This document shows, one piece after another, positions 35,693-45,449 of a stretch of 64,000 bases of DNA. The number at the start of each line of letters is the position of its first letter. Position 1 is the first letter of the stretch. The position numbers were made by a program, and so were the translations under genes. Below the pieces are notes generated by a model. That model was not told where the DNA came from and ran no database searches. It saw only the letters and a list, made by a program, of their open reading frames with translations. Source of the stretch: Algibacter lectus (GTDB lineage Bacteria > Bacteroidota > Bacteroidia > Flavobacteriales > Flavobacteriaceae); the NCBI RefSeq assembly GCF_900112395.1, contig NZ_FOLN01000001.1, positions 124,001 through 188,000 of the forward strand, written 5' to 3'.

Positions 35693-35850
35693 AACTATAA
35701 TATTTTATACTGTAAAATTAACCTACTTATGGCAACATGAATGATGATTTATTATTCAAAACACATACTATATTATCTTATTAAAAAGAAAAAAAAAATT
35801 ATTTGAATATTATTTATGTATTTTTAACTTTTAAAAATCTGTTAATAACA

Positions 35851-36693
35851 ATGAAAATACTTCCATTTAAAATTCCTAAACCAGAAGATGATGGTTTAGT
35901 TTTTCAGATTGACAAAACCACTTTATTTTACGATAAACTACATCAACACGAAGAAATCCAGGTGAGTCTTATTATAGAGGGAGAAGGCACACTTGTTATT
36001 GGCGACTCGATAAATCAGTTTGGAAAAGGCGATATTTTAATCATTGGAAGTAACTTACCACATGTCTTTAAAAACGATGACCAATCGGCAACCTCATCAC
36101 AAATGTATTCCTTGTTTTTCACCAAAACATCTTTTGGAAATCATTTTTTTGAACTTGAAGAGCTAAAGGAATTACAACCTTTCTTTAAACGTTCCAAGCA
36201 CGGTTTTAAAGCCACTTCTCATATTAAATTAATAAAAGAATATTTTTTTAAACTGGAAGACTCATCAAAATTTAAACGGTTTATCATATTGCTCGAACTC
36301 TTAAAAATTACATCAAAAAGCCATTACAAAAGCTTATCTTCATTTGTGTATGAAAAAGAATATTCGGATAATGAAGGTTACAGAATGCGAAATGTATTTG
36401 AGTTTACCATGAATAATTTTAACCAAGACATCACTTTAAATACCATTGCAGAAATTGCAAATATGACAAAAAATGCGTTCTGTAAATATTTCAAAAAAAG
36501 GACTAATAAAACCTATATTCAATTTTTAAATGAATTACGCATTGAACAAGCTTGCAAACTATTATTAGCAAATAATGATTTTTCGATTATTGAAATTGCC
36601 GAAGCTTCTGGCTTTAAAAACATCTCCAACTTTAACCGACAATTTAAAGCCATAAAAAAAGTAAACCCTTCGGAATACAAACACATCCGCTAA
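35851..36693 (+). CDS. Cupin-AraC transcriptional regulator
   Basis: About 280 residues: an N-terminal cupin sensor domain (LHQHEEIQVSLIIEGEGTLV, GDILIIGSNLPHVFKND) and a C-terminal AraC double helix-turn-helix (DITLNTIAEIANMTKNAFCK and SIIEIAEASGFKNISNFNRQ). The frame reaches back to 35803, but the ATG at 35851 (MKILPFKIPKPEDDG) fits paralogues better. It diverges from the aldolase gene over about 160 bp, so it is the natural candidate regulator of the hydroxyproline run (inference). The two AraC genes at 41671-43456 are close relatives, sharing the IEGEG and LPHVFKN signatures. Confidence 0.9.
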   Translation: MKILPFKIPKPEDDGLVFQIDKTTLFYDKLHQHEEIQVSLIIEGEGTLVIGDSINQFGKGDILIIGSNLPHVFKNDDQSATSSQMYSLFFTKTSFGNHFFELEELKELQPFFKRSKHGFKATSHIKLIKEYFFKLEDSSKFKRFIILLELLKITSKSHYKSLSSFVYEKEYSDNEGYRMRNVFEFTMNNFNQDITLNTIAEIANMTKNAFCKYFKKRTNKTYIQFLNELRIEQACKLLLANNDFSIIEIAEASGFKNISNFNRQFKAIKKVNPSEYKHIR

Positions 36694-36707
36694 TTTTTTC
36701 ACTCTAT

Positions 36708-36750
36708 AAAAAACAGTGTAAGTCTAACGGATTTAATGCTGTTTTTTATT
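36708..36750 (+). terminator. Probable terminator of the AraC gene
   Basis: A 9-bp perfect stem (AAAAAACAG at 36708-36716 with CTGTTTTTT at 36739-36747) with a 22-base loop ends in a T tract. The large loop lowers certainty. Confidence 0.5.
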
Positions 36751-36844
36751 GCAAAGGCTATTGCTATAGCGTAAATTAGAGCTTTAATAACACGCCTTAA
36801 AACAACGCACTCCTTCATAATTAAAAAACAAAAAAACTATAAAA

Positions 36845-37507
36845 ATGAAAAAAAAACAGATTCTTTTATCCGTATTATTATTAGTTATTATTATCTCCTC
36901 TTGTAATTACAAAAAACCAGAAGTACTTATTGTAGGCGATTCTATTTCTCTTGGATACACACCATTTACAAAAAAGTATTTTGCAGAAAAAGCTGTTATT
37001 TCTCATAATAAAGGAAATGCACAACATAGCGGATACGGACTAGAAAATATTGAAAAATGGATTGGCGATAAAGATTGGGACATTATTCAATTTAACTGGG
37101 GATTATGGGATTTATGCTACCGACATCCAGACTCCAAAGTACAAGGAAATAGAGATAAAGAACATGGAGGCGTTACATTTTCTCTAGAAGAATATGCAGC
37201 AAATCTTGAAGCTATAGTTTCTATTCTAAAAAAGAAAACCGACGCGAAGTTAATATTTGTAACTACAACTTATGTTCCAAAAAATGAAGCTGGCAGATAT
37301 GAAGCCGACGCCATAAAATATAACGATGTTGCAAAAGATATCATGAAAAAACACGGTATAGCAGTTAATGATATTTATGAGAAATCTATAGCGATCCATA
37401 ATAAATATGGCCAAGGTTCTCATGATGTTCATTATAAATCTGACGGCTACAAAAAACTCAGTGAATTAATAATTGATTACCTAGAAAAGGAATTAAAAAC
37501 CTTGTAA
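36845..37507 (+). CDS. SGNH/GDSL-type hydrolase lipoprotein
   Basis: The 220-residue protein has a lipoprotein signal (MKKKQILLSVLLLVIIISSC) and an SGNH hydrolase domain. Block I is VLIVGDSISLGYTPF with the nucleophilic serine, and block V is SHDVHYKSDGYKKLSE with Asp and His. The oxyanion Gly and Asn blocks are less clear (IIQFNWGLWDLCYRHP). Such enzymes remove acetyl or other acyl groups, often from carbohydrates. It lies between the AraC regulator and the convergent Xaa-Pro aminopeptidase gene. No partner in the peptide pathway is evident; it might deacylate glycopeptides (speculative). Confidence 0.85.
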   Translation: MKKKQILLSVLLLVIIISSCNYKKPEVLIVGDSISLGYTPFTKKYFAEKAVISHNKGNAQHSGYGLENIEKWIGDKDWDIIQFNWGLWDLCYRHPDSKVQGNRDKEHGGVTFSLEEYAANLEAIVSILKKKTDAKLIFVTTTYVPKNEAGRYEADAIKYNDVAKDIMKKHGIAVNDIYEKSIAIHNKYGQGSHDVHYKSDGYKKLSELIIDYLEKELKTL

Positions 37508-37550
37508 ACAAATTTGTTTTTACACGTTATAATATCTCAACTTCAGCTAA

Positions 37551-37592
37551 AAAAAGCAGGATTAAATTATTAATAATTTAATCCTGCTTTTT
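37551..37592. terminator. Strong terminator with a 20-bp perfect stem
   Basis: Positions 37551-37570 are the exact reverse complement of 37573-37592 (AAAAAGCAGGATTAAATTAT and its complement) with a 2-base centre. A T run closes the plus-strand side. It lies 43 bp past the SGNH gene. The minus-strand reading also ends in T residues, so it may stop traffic from both sides. Confidence 0.85.
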
Positions 37593-37686
37593 TATTTCAT
37601 CTATAAGTTTACACTCCTATTTCACGAAACAAATCATACTATTTACCCTTTAAAACTAAAGCTATATTTTATTTTTCTATTTAGCA

Positions 37687-37720
37687 CAAAAAAAACCTCA
37701 GATAAATAACTTACCTGAGA
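37687..37720 (-). terminator. Terminator of the Xaa-Pro aminopeptidase gene
   Basis: On the minus strand a 9-bp stem with one G-U pair (plus 37697-37705 with 37711-37719) is followed by a run of eight T residues. It lies about 60 bp past the stop of the M24 gene. Confidence 0.75.
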
Positions 37721-37780
37721 TTTTCAAAATTAAACTAAACACTATTTAATAATAACTCTAAACTAACTAATTCTATACTT

Positions 37781-39181
37781 TTACAAACGTTTTTTGGACA
37801 CTCTAAACGCTTCAATTTCTTGAGATGTTGTTGGTAACTTATTTCCAAGAAGTCTACTTCCTTCTGCTGTTATTAAAAAATCGTCTTCTATACGAATACC
37901 ACCAAAATCTAAATAAGCTTCTAAATTATCATACTCCACAAAGTCCATATACATGTTCTGACTTTTTCTAAGCTTTATCAACTCAGGAATAATATAAATC
38001 CCAGGCTCAACTGTTAAAACCATACCTGTCTCAAGCTCTCTACCCATTCGTAGCGACTTAAATCCAAACTCCTTGCTTTGTTTAAAACCGTCTGTATAAC
38101 CTACAAATTGCTCTCCAAGATTCTCCATATCATGCACATCTAAACCCATCATATGTCCTAAACCACATTGAAAAAACAAAGTATGTGCACCGTTTTCAAC
38201 CGCTTTAATAGGATCACCTTTCATTAAGCCCAAACCTATTAAACCTTCAACAATAGCAACACTTGCTGCTATATGAATATCATAAAATAACACGCCTGGT
38301 TTTAATTCCGAAACAGCCTTAGCATAAGAGTCATAAACAATATCATATACTGCTTTTTGCTTAGCTGTAAACTTTTCGTCTACAGGAAAAGTACGAGTTA
38401 AATCCCCAACATAATTAGAGCTTATTTCTGCGCCACAATCACACAATACCATATCACCACTTTTTAAAGTGTTACCACGATAATGATTATGTAAAATATG
38501 TCCATTGATCGTCATGATAACCGGGAAAGACGTTGCAGTACCTTCGGCAAGCGCTACATTAGTAACTGCTCCATATAAATCCGATTCAACTAATCCTGCT
38601 TCAGCCATTTCCATAGCTTTATAATGCATGCTCACTGTAACATTTACAGCTTTTTCAATTTCTTGAATTTCGTATTCCGATTTTATAGAACGAAGTTGCA
38701 CAATAGCTTTTACTAAATCCACCGAATAATTTCCTTTTACATCTTCAACAGGTATCCCTAATATTGAAGCCAAGAAAACCGAATGCTCTGGACGATAAGG
38801 CGGAATAAAATGTATTTTTCTACCTGCTGCAATAGCTTTACTTATATAATCTTTTACACTAGAAGCCGCGGCTACTTTAGCTACTCCTACTTCTGCTGCT
38901 TCATCTTCAAGCAAAGGCAATGGTCCTGTAAAAACGATATCGTCGATAGATACATTATCACCAAAAATTATTTCTTTATCTTCATCTATATCAACAACAC
39001 CTAATAAATCTGGATGATTTAATCCAAAAAAGTATGCAAACGTACTATCCTGTCTAAATGGATACCAATTATCTTTAAAATTAATACTACTCTCTTCATT
39101 ACCCATAAAAAGCACAACACCATGACCAACAATTTGTTTTAGATTTTGTCTTCTTTTTATAAACTCTTCTTTTAAATGCAT
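37781..39181 (-). CDS. Xaa-Pro aminopeptidase (M24 family)
   Basis: The 466-residue protein is an aminopeptidase P: an N-terminal creatinase-like domain (HGVVLFMGNEESSINFKDNW, FAYFFGLNHPDLLGVVD) and a pita-bread catalytic domain. Metal ligands are visible in LCDCGAEISSNYVGDLTRTF (two Asp), GLGHMMGLDVHDME (His), VLTVEPGIYI (Glu) and GIRIEDDFLI (Glu). It removes the N-terminal residue before proline and, in principle, hydroxyproline. There is no signal peptide, so it is cytoplasmic. It lies 31 bp downstream of the DPP IV gene: a two-gene unit specialised for proline-containing peptides. Confidence 0.93.
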   Translation of the reverse strand: MHLKEEFIKRRQNLKQIVGHGVVLFMGNEESSINFKDNWYPFRQDSTFAYFFGLNHPDLLGVVDIDEDKEIIFGDNVSIDDIVFTGPLPLLEDEAAEVGVAKVAAASSVKDYISKAIAAGRKIHFIPPYRPEHSVFLASILGIPVEDVKGNYSVDLVKAIVQLRSIKSEYEIQEIEKAVNVTVSMHYKAMEMAEAGLVESDLYGAVTNVALAEGTATSFPVIMTINGHILHNHYRGNTLKSGDMVLCDCGAEISSNYVGDLTRTFPVDEKFTAKQKAVYDIVYDSYAKAVSELKPGVLFYDIHIAASVAIVEGLIGLGLMKGDPIKAVENGAHTLFFQCGLGHMMGLDVHDMENLGEQFVGYTDGFKQSKEFGFKSLRMGRELETGMVLTVEPGIYIIPELIKLRKSQNMYMDFVEYDNLEAYLDFGGIRIEDDFLITAEGSRLLGNKLPTTSQEIEAFRVSKKRL

Positions 39182-39212
39182 CTTAAGATTTTATTAAATC
39201 AATATTTCACTA

Positions 39213-41453
39213 TTATTTACCTCCTGCTGGTAAATTATTTTCCCAAAACACTTCCATGGTTTCTCTTAAATGGTGCGAAGTGTTTTCTCTTTCATATATC
39301 CCATGAGCACGCATTGGATAAGACATCATGTTAAACATTTTATTATGCTTAATCAATCTATTTACAAGCATCTCATAACTTTGATAATGCACATTATCAT
39401 CTGCCGTTCCGTGCATAATCATTAAATTACCTTCTAAATTCTGAGCAAAGTTTATTGGAGACCCTTCAAAATACCCTTTAGCATTTTCTGTAATTAAACC
39501 CATATAACGCTCTTGGTAAGTAGCATCATATAATTTTTGATCGGAAACAAAAGACACTGCCAATCCTGCTTTATATATTTCAGGATATTTAAACATACAG
39601 TTTAACGTCATTTGTCCACCGCCACTCCAGCCCCAAATACCAACTCGTTCGGCATCTAAGAAACTGTAAGTCTCTAATATTTTAGTTGCTATTCTACTTT
39701 GATCTTTAGCTGCTAAAATACCAATTTGACCATAAATAGACTGTCGCCAATCTCTACCTCTAGGTGTTTTAGTTCCTCTATTATCTACACTCATTACAAT
39801 ATAACCTTGTTGGGCCATATATTGGTGCCATAGATCACCTCCACTCCACGTGTCTTGTACTGTTGAACCTGCAGGCTCTCCATACACATAAAAAAGTAAT
39901 GGATATTTTTTTGTAGGATCAAAATCGATAGGCTTAATCATAAAAGCATCAAATACTTCTTCTCCAATATCAACCTTTAAAAACTCTTTAGGATTTAATC
40001 CTAAGGCATCAAATTTATCTTTTAAAACTTTATTATCCTCTAAAACTCTTTTTTCTTTATGATTTGGAAGACTAATTAAAGAATATTTTGAAGGTGTAAC
40101 GGCATTTTGAAATACTTGTATTCCCCATTTAGCATCATTTGAAATTTGATAAGAATTTTGACCAGAATTATCTGCCGGCGTAATTCTTTCCGCTTTGCCT
40201 TTTCCATCCATACGACTTCTATACAAATAGCGTTGTGTAAAATTATCTGGTGAAGCAATATAGTATACATAACCTCCTTTTGGATCGATGCAATTAATCT
40301 TCACAACATCAAATTCGCCTTTTGTTATAGGCTCTACTACCTTACCATCTCTAGATACTTTATACAAATGCAACCAACCGTCTCTTTCACTAGACCATGT
40401 AAAATATTTTTCATCATCCAACCAACGAATATCATCATGCACATCTAAAAAACCTGGGTTTTTTTCTACCAAGATAGTAGTAAGCCCCATAGTTTTTGTA
40501 TCACCAACCCAAACTTTATTTGTGTTTTGTTTACGGTTTAATTGCTGAATCATTACTTCGCTAGAATTTGGAATAAAATCCATACGAGCTAAATAATTAT
40601 TTTCTGGATCTCCAGGTATATCAAACCATTTAGTTTCACCACCCTTAATAGCAGCAACACCAACTTTAACAGAAGAAAGTTCTGTACCAACCTTAGGGTA
40701 AGGCATCGGTATTGGTTTAGAATAAATAGAATCCACATTATTAATCATATAAAATGTACCTACCTTTTTAGTATCCGATTGCCAGTATGCAATATGCTCA
40801 CCATCTGGGCTCCATCTAAAACCATCTCTACAACTTAATTCCTCTTCGTAAACCCAATCAAACGTACCGATAATAATATTATCGCCACCGTCTTTTGTTA
40901 ACGCAGTTACTTTATTATCCTTTAAATCTTCCACATAAATATTCAACTCACTTACATAAGCTACTTTTGAAGCATCTGGAGAAAACTTAGCAAACATTAA
41001 TGTAGACTCAGGTAAATCCTTCCCTAACTGCACTAAACTATTAGTATCTAAATCTAGTAACCAATAATCGCCACGCGTATTATATCTCCAAACTTTTTTA
41101 GTATTAGTAAACAAAAGAAGTTTGTTATTATTGGCAGACCAATGATAATCTGAAATTGATATAGGTTCCTTCTTCCCCTTAGGAATTAACTGAGATGCCG
41201 AAACAACTACCGATCTTTTACCTGATGCCGCCGTATATTTTACAATATCCTTCCCGCCTACATCTGAATTTTTTTCTAAAGTTGAATACCCTTTATTATC
41301 CTTCATCCATCTTACAGGACCAAAACCTTTTTGACTATAAACATTATTTTTAAAAATATCTTCCAATAGTAAGGGCGCATTATTCTGTGCTTCGCTACAC
41401 ACTGTAAAAACCAAAGCCAAAAGCATCGTGTTTAAAATTCCTTTAATTATCAT
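39213..41453 (-). CDS. Dipeptidyl peptidase IV (S9B)
   Basis: A 746-residue secreted serine peptidase: signal peptide (MIIKGILNTMLLALVFTVCSEAQ), an eight-bladed propeller with the double-Glu anchor for the free N-terminus (GTFDWVYEEELSCRDGFRWS), and a C-terminal hydrolase with Ser in GIWGWSGGGQMTLN, Asp in MIMHGTADDNVHYQSY and His in YPMRAHGIYERE. It releases Xaa-Pro (and Xaa-Hyp or Xaa-Ala) dipeptides in the periplasm. It is followed by the M24 gene. Together with the S9 enzyme at 29696-31963 it suggests strong investment in proline-rich peptides. Confidence 0.94.
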   Translation of the reverse strand: MIIKGILNTMLLALVFTVCSEAQNNAPLLLEDIFKNNVYSQKGFGPVRWMKDNKGYSTLEKNSDVGGKDIVKYTAASGKRSVVVSASQLIPKGKKEPISISDYHWSANNNKLLLFTNTKKVWRYNTRGDYWLLDLDTNSLVQLGKDLPESTLMFAKFSPDASKVAYVSELNIYVEDLKDNKVTALTKDGGDNIIIGTFDWVYEEELSCRDGFRWSPDGEHIAYWQSDTKKVGTFYMINNVDSIYSKPIPMPYPKVGTELSSVKVGVAAIKGGETKWFDIPGDPENNYLARMDFIPNSSEVMIQQLNRKQNTNKVWVGDTKTMGLTTILVEKNPGFLDVHDDIRWLDDEKYFTWSSERDGWLHLYKVSRDGKVVEPITKGEFDVVKINCIDPKGGYVYYIASPDNFTQRYLYRSRMDGKGKAERITPADNSGQNSYQISNDAKWGIQVFQNAVTPSKYSLISLPNHKEKRVLEDNKVLKDKFDALGLNPKEFLKVDIGEEVFDAFMIKPIDFDPTKKYPLLFYVYGEPAGSTVQDTWSGGDLWHQYMAQQGYIVMSVDNRGTKTPRGRDWRQSIYGQIGILAAKDQSRIATKILETYSFLDAERVGIWGWSGGGQMTLNCMFKYPEIYKAGLAVSFVSDQKLYDATYQERYMGLITENAKGYFEGSPINFAQNLEGNLMIMHGTADDNVHYQSYEMLVNRLIKHNKMFNMMSYPMRAHGIYERENTSHHLRETMEVFWENNLPAGGK

Positions 41454-41670
41454 TTCTATTATTAAATTAAGTATTATTTATATTTCAGTAAAACGTTTTT
41501 CTTAAATACATGGTTTTCATACTTATAAAAAACCTACCCAAAACAACATTTACTAACTGCAATATTATTTAAAAAAGACGATTATATTATCCCGCATTTT
41601 AGCTAATCTTTATACTATTATGCCAAGTAATTCTAAAAATAAATATTTAGAATTACTACTTTATTCAATT

Positions 41671-42534
41671 TTAAATGTTCAATATGTTTGTACGATACTC
41701 GAAAGGAGACATGCGCATCATTCGTTTAAAATGCTTATGAAAATTAGACAAACTATTATAACCACTACTATAGCAAGCCCCTTCCACAGTCATATTTTCA
41801 TTATCCAATAACATACAAGCATTCCCAATTCGAATTTCGATTAAATACTGAGAAAATGTTTTATCACTCTTTGCCTTAAAAAAACGACAAAAAGCGGTTG
41901 GAGACATACTCGCTATTTCTGCCACATCATTTAAACTAATTTTTTTATGAAAATTTTCTTTTACAAAAGCGTAAACCAAAGATATTTTTGAATTAACCTC
42001 GTAGTCTGGATTTTTAGGTGAAGCTATAGAAGATATATACTCCGCATCACTATCCTTAGATACAAGATGCAACATCCTTAAGGACAACAAAATTCTTTTT
42101 ACACCTTTTGAAATCCCTAATTCCTTTAAGCAGCCGCCTAAATCTCTAGAACAACCTTTTGAAACTTTAACGCCGTAATCGATTTGACTTAATAATTTTT
42201 TAATACGATAAGCTTCGTTAACATGCTCTAGTGAACACTCAATTTTATCCTGATTAAACAATAACGATACCGTTTTAAGACCAGAGCAATCTATCGCTTC
42301 ATTCTTTTTTTTCGAATTAAACAAAACGTTTGGAGCGTTTACTCCAAAAAGAAAAACATCTCCTTTTTTAAATGGAACAACCCGATCCAAAACAATAAAC
42401 TCCCCCTCTCCTTCAAGAATTAATGTTACTTTAAACTCCTTATAGGTTTTATTTTGAAAACCTTGCATATCATCATTTTTCATAAAAAATGAAGAATTCT
42501 CATAAGACGAATATGTATAATTTAAAAAGTTCAT
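41671..42534 (-). CDS. Cupin-AraC transcriptional regulator, metal-site-poor paralogue
   Basis: 287 residues with the same plan as the other two AraC proteins here: a cupin-like sensor (VTLILEGEGEFIVLDRVVPF, GDVFLFGVNAPNVLFN) and an AraC HTH pair (KISLNDVAEIASMSPTAFCR and TVEGACYSSGYNSLSNFHKH). In the sensor the H-x-E metal or ligand motif seen in the paralogues (HQHEE, HYHEE) is replaced by NKTYKEF, so its signal is probably different. It is the second gene of a tandem with the regulator at 42587 (52 bp gap) and points toward the DPP IV gene. Confidence 0.9.
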   Translation of the reverse strand: MNFLNYTYSSYENSSFFMKNDDMQGFQNKTYKEFKVTLILEGEGEFIVLDRVVPFKKGDVFLFGVNAPNVLFNSKKKNEAIDCSGLKTVSLLFNQDKIECSLEHVNEAYRIKKLLSQIDYGVKVSKGCSRDLGGCLKELGISKGVKRILLSLRMLHLVSKDSDAEYISSIASPKNPDYEVNSKISLVYAFVKENFHKKISLNDVAEIASMSPTAFCRFFKAKSDKTFSQYLIEIRIGNACMLLDNENMTVEGACYSSGYNSLSNFHKHFKRMMRMSPFEYRTNILNI

Positions 42535-42586
42535 GTTTTAAGTTTAAAAAAAATTTATACTGATACTAAAAAAAACTACGAATCAA

Positions 42587-43456
42587 TCAACAAGCATAAT
42601 CTACCACGTATTGAGTTGGTGTCATTCCTTTTATTTTCTTAAAATGACGATGATAATTAGAAATATTGGTAAAACCCGAATCGTAACAACTTTCTGTAGA
42701 GTTGTGAGCGCCTTCTCTTAACAACTTACAAGCTTTTTCTATACGTACTTCTAATAAAAAACTAGAAAAAGTCTGCTGCGTACGTAATTTAAAAAATCGA
42801 CAAAAAGCACTTGGTGTCATTTTAAATTCACAAGCTATATCATCTAAAGTTATTTTGGTATGACAGTTTTCTTTAACATAATCAAAAACCTCTTTAATCC
42901 TATCTATATCACGAATATCAAATAACAAGTCCTCTGCACTGTTTGAATTTAAAAGTTTTACCTCATTACTTAATGATACATCATTCAAAATACTAAGCAA
43001 TTCTAAAACTTGATCAAAATCATTCATTTTGAACAGGCTACTCATCTTACCATGTAAATTGAAAGACTTATTAAAAGGTAACCTCAAGCCAACCGAAGCT
43101 TTATCTAACAAGTTTTCTAACTGAAGGCCTTCATGACTATCGTCAAGATTAAGTAACGAAAGGACAGCATCTAAATTAAAAAAGACACTTATAGTTCTTG
43201 CTCTAGACGACTTACTTTTAAAGTAAGTATTTTTAAAAACATGTGGCAAATTTTTACCAAATAAATATGCATCTCCAGAACTAAATTTATACGTAGATGA
43301 CCCAACCATTAATTCACCTTCTCCTTCTATTACATAAGTGAGTTGATACTCTTCATGATAATGAACCGAATCGTAAAAACATTCATCATCCCACTCTAAA
43401 GTACGGACACAATTATTGTTATAAAAAGGAACTTTAAAACCAATTAGTGTATTCAT
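42587..43456 (-). CDS. Cupin-AraC transcriptional regulator
   Basis: A 289-residue paralogue of the regulator at 35851-36693: sensor VHYHEEYQLTYVIEGEGELM and GDAYLFGKNLPHVFKN, then the HTH pair KITLDDIACEFKMTPSAFCR and STESCYDSGFTNISNYHRHF. It is divergent from the L-serine ammonia-lyase gene (183 bp between the starts), so one of its targets may be the sdaA-susCD set (inference). Three near neighbours of one regulator family within 8 kb suggest local duplication with the catabolic modules. Confidence 0.9.
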   Translation of the reverse strand: MNTLIGFKVPFYNNNCVRTLEWDDECFYDSVHYHEEYQLTYVIEGEGELMVGSSTYKFSSGDAYLFGKNLPHVFKNTYFKSKSSRARTISVFFNLDAVLSLLNLDDSHEGLQLENLLDKASVGLRLPFNKSFNLHGKMSSLFKMNDFDQVLELLSILNDVSLSNEVKLLNSNSAEDLLFDIRDIDRIKEVFDYVKENCHTKITLDDIACEFKMTPSAFCRFFKLRTQQTFSSFLLEVRIEKACKLLREGAHNSTESCYDSGFTNISNYHRHFKKIKGMTPTQYVVDYAC

Positions 43457-43639
43457 AATTTCAAATATAAAAGTTTGTAAATATATATTAAAAAGTCTAA
43501 TCTACAAAAAACAATAGAATATATAGCAAGATTTTTAAACCAAAAATTAAAATTAATTTAAAAACCATTATATTGGCTAAAAATTATAAATATATTAAAT
43601 TACAATACCACTTATTAAAGCTTAATAATAAAGAAAACC

Positions 43640-45226
43640 ATGAAACTATTCCCTAGCATATTTAACGACGTCATTGGCCCGGTCATGAGAGGCCCATCAA
43701 GTTCTCACTGTGCAGCAGCATTAAGAATCGGCAGAATTTGCAGAAATATAATGAAAGACACCATAGAAAACGTATATATAGAATTCGACCCTAACGGCTC
43801 TTTAGCAACAACACACTCTGGTCAAGGATCCGACATGGGGCTCTTCGGCGGACTACTAGGCTGGAGCGCAGATGATGAACGTCTTAAAGATTACAAAGAA
43901 CACATTGAAGCCGCTGGTATTAACATAAAAATAGACATACACCCCATTGGCGCCACACACCCTAACACATACAAAATCACCCTAAAAAACAAAACAGAAA
44001 CACATCAAGTCATAGGCATCTCCACAGGTGGCGGCATGATAGAGATTATTGAAATTGATGATGCAGCAGTTTCCTTAATGGGGGATTATTACACCACATT
44101 ACTATACACCAATTCTCCAGACGAATTACTCGACACCATCACAAACCTCAACCTAGGTGAAACATCAATACACAGAGGCTCAACCCCTTATATTCTTGTT
44201 AATTCTAATATCGAAAACCAAAAAAAACTAATACTTAAAACCGAGACTAAAAAAACAATAACGGACATTAAAACAATTGACGCGGTACTACCTATTAAAT
44301 CTAGAAAAAACGTTACTGTACCTTTTATAACAATCAATAAACTACTGAAATACAACAAAGACAAGAACAAAAACTTATGGGAATTAGCTGTAGAATACGA
44401 AAGCATTAGAGGCAACATCTCTCCGGACGAGGTTATAAAAAAAATGGGAGATATTGTAGACGTTATGCAAAACTCCATCAATTTAGGATTAAAAGGCACC
44501 AGCTATAAAGACAGAATACTAGGCAGCCAATCTTTATCTTTTAAAAAGAATATGGATAAAAAAAACCTTGTCCCTGGCGACGTCTTAAACAACGCCATAT
44601 TATTCACCTCCTCCATGATGGAAGTTAAGAGCTCCATGGGCGTTATCGTTGCAGCCCCTACCGCAGGATCTTGCGGAGCCATACCAGGCACATTAATAGG
44701 CACCGCATTAACCCTAGGATTACCAAAAGAAAAAACCACACAAGCTATGCTAGCAGCAGGATTAATAGGCGTATTCATAACCGCTCATGCTACATTTTCA
44801 GCCGAAGTTGGCGGCTGCATGGGAGAATGCGGATCTGCATCCGGAATGGCCGCAGCCGGTGTTGTTGTATTAAAAAACGGAACACTAAACCAAGCGCTGG
44901 CAGCCGCATCTATAGCACTACAAAGCTCACTTGGACTAATATGTGACACCGTTGCAGATCGCGTTGAAGCTCCTTGCCTTAACAGAAATGTAATGGCCGC
45001 CGCCACTGCTATATCATCGGCTAACATGGCACTGTCAGATTACGACCAAGTCATCCCTTTAGACGAAGTGATTGAAACCATGAAAAAAGTAGGAGACGCT
45101 ATCCCACACACATTAAGATGCACAGGACTTGGCGGACTAGCCATTACTAAAACCGCAAAAGAAATAGAAGCCAGACTAAACAAAAACAAACAAAACACAA
45201 CCACACCTTCTTTCAAAAACTGCTAA
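43640..45226 (+). CDS. sdaA: L-serine ammonia-lyase (iron-sulfur type)
   Basis: The 528-residue single-chain enzyme combines both domains of L-serine dehydratase. The beta part has DVIGPVMRGPSSSHCAAALR and SGQGSDMGLFGGLLGW. The catalytic alpha part has VIVAAPTAGSCGAIPG, AEVGGCMGECGSASGMAAAG and DTVADRVEAPCLNRNVMAA, whose cysteines ligate the [4Fe-4S] cluster. It converts L-serine to pyruvate and ammonia. It lies between two AraC regulators and a SusCD pair on the same strand as the latter (223 bp gap). Serine, glycine and hydroxyproline-rich substrates such as cell-wall glycoproteins would explain its place here (inference). Confidence 0.94.
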   Translation: MKLFPSIFNDVIGPVMRGPSSSHCAAALRIGRICRNIMKDTIENVYIEFDPNGSLATTHSGQGSDMGLFGGLLGWSADDERLKDYKEHIEAAGINIKIDIHPIGATHPNTYKITLKNKTETHQVIGISTGGGMIEIIEIDDAAVSLMGDYYTTLLYTNSPDELLDTITNLNLGETSIHRGSTPYILVNSNIENQKKLILKTETKKTITDIKTIDAVLPIKSRKNVTVPFITINKLLKYNKDKNKNLWELAVEYESIRGNISPDEVIKKMGDIVDVMQNSINLGLKGTSYKDRILGSQSLSFKKNMDKKNLVPGDVLNNAILFTSSMMEVKSSMGVIVAAPTAGSCGAIPGTLIGTALTLGLPKEKTTQAMLAAGLIGVFITAHATFSAEVGGCMGECGSASGMAAAGVVVLKNGTLNQALAAASIALQSSLGLICDTVADRVEAPCLNRNVMAAATAISSANMALSDYDQVIPLDEVIETMKKVGDAIPHTLRCTGLGGLAITKTAKEIEARLNKNKQNTTTPSFKNC

Positions 45227-45449
45227 CAAAACCTTATTTAAAATCGCAAAAAAACTACAATAATCACGTCAATTAGGAATTATTAAGCCAAATCAGTCAA
45301 AAAACTAAGATTTATTATCTCTTAAAACAATTACATGTACTTCTTACTAAATTTTGGTTAAAATAGTATGATTTAATGATAATATAAAATCAGTGCTATG
45401 TCGTGAAATTCTATAAATTCATATCTTATTAAAACAACATTAATAAGAT

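Noticed and set aside
43457-43639. TATATTTG on the minus strand (plus 43462-43469) as promoter of the AraC gene
   Set aside because: The -7-like element lacks a TTG at 17-23 bases and would start transcription at the ATG itself; too weak to list.
44503-45027. Minus-strand frames within sdaA
   Set aside because: Antisense to the conserved iron-sulfur domain of L-serine ammonia-lyase; composition Ala/Pro/Ile-biased as expected for a shadow frame.
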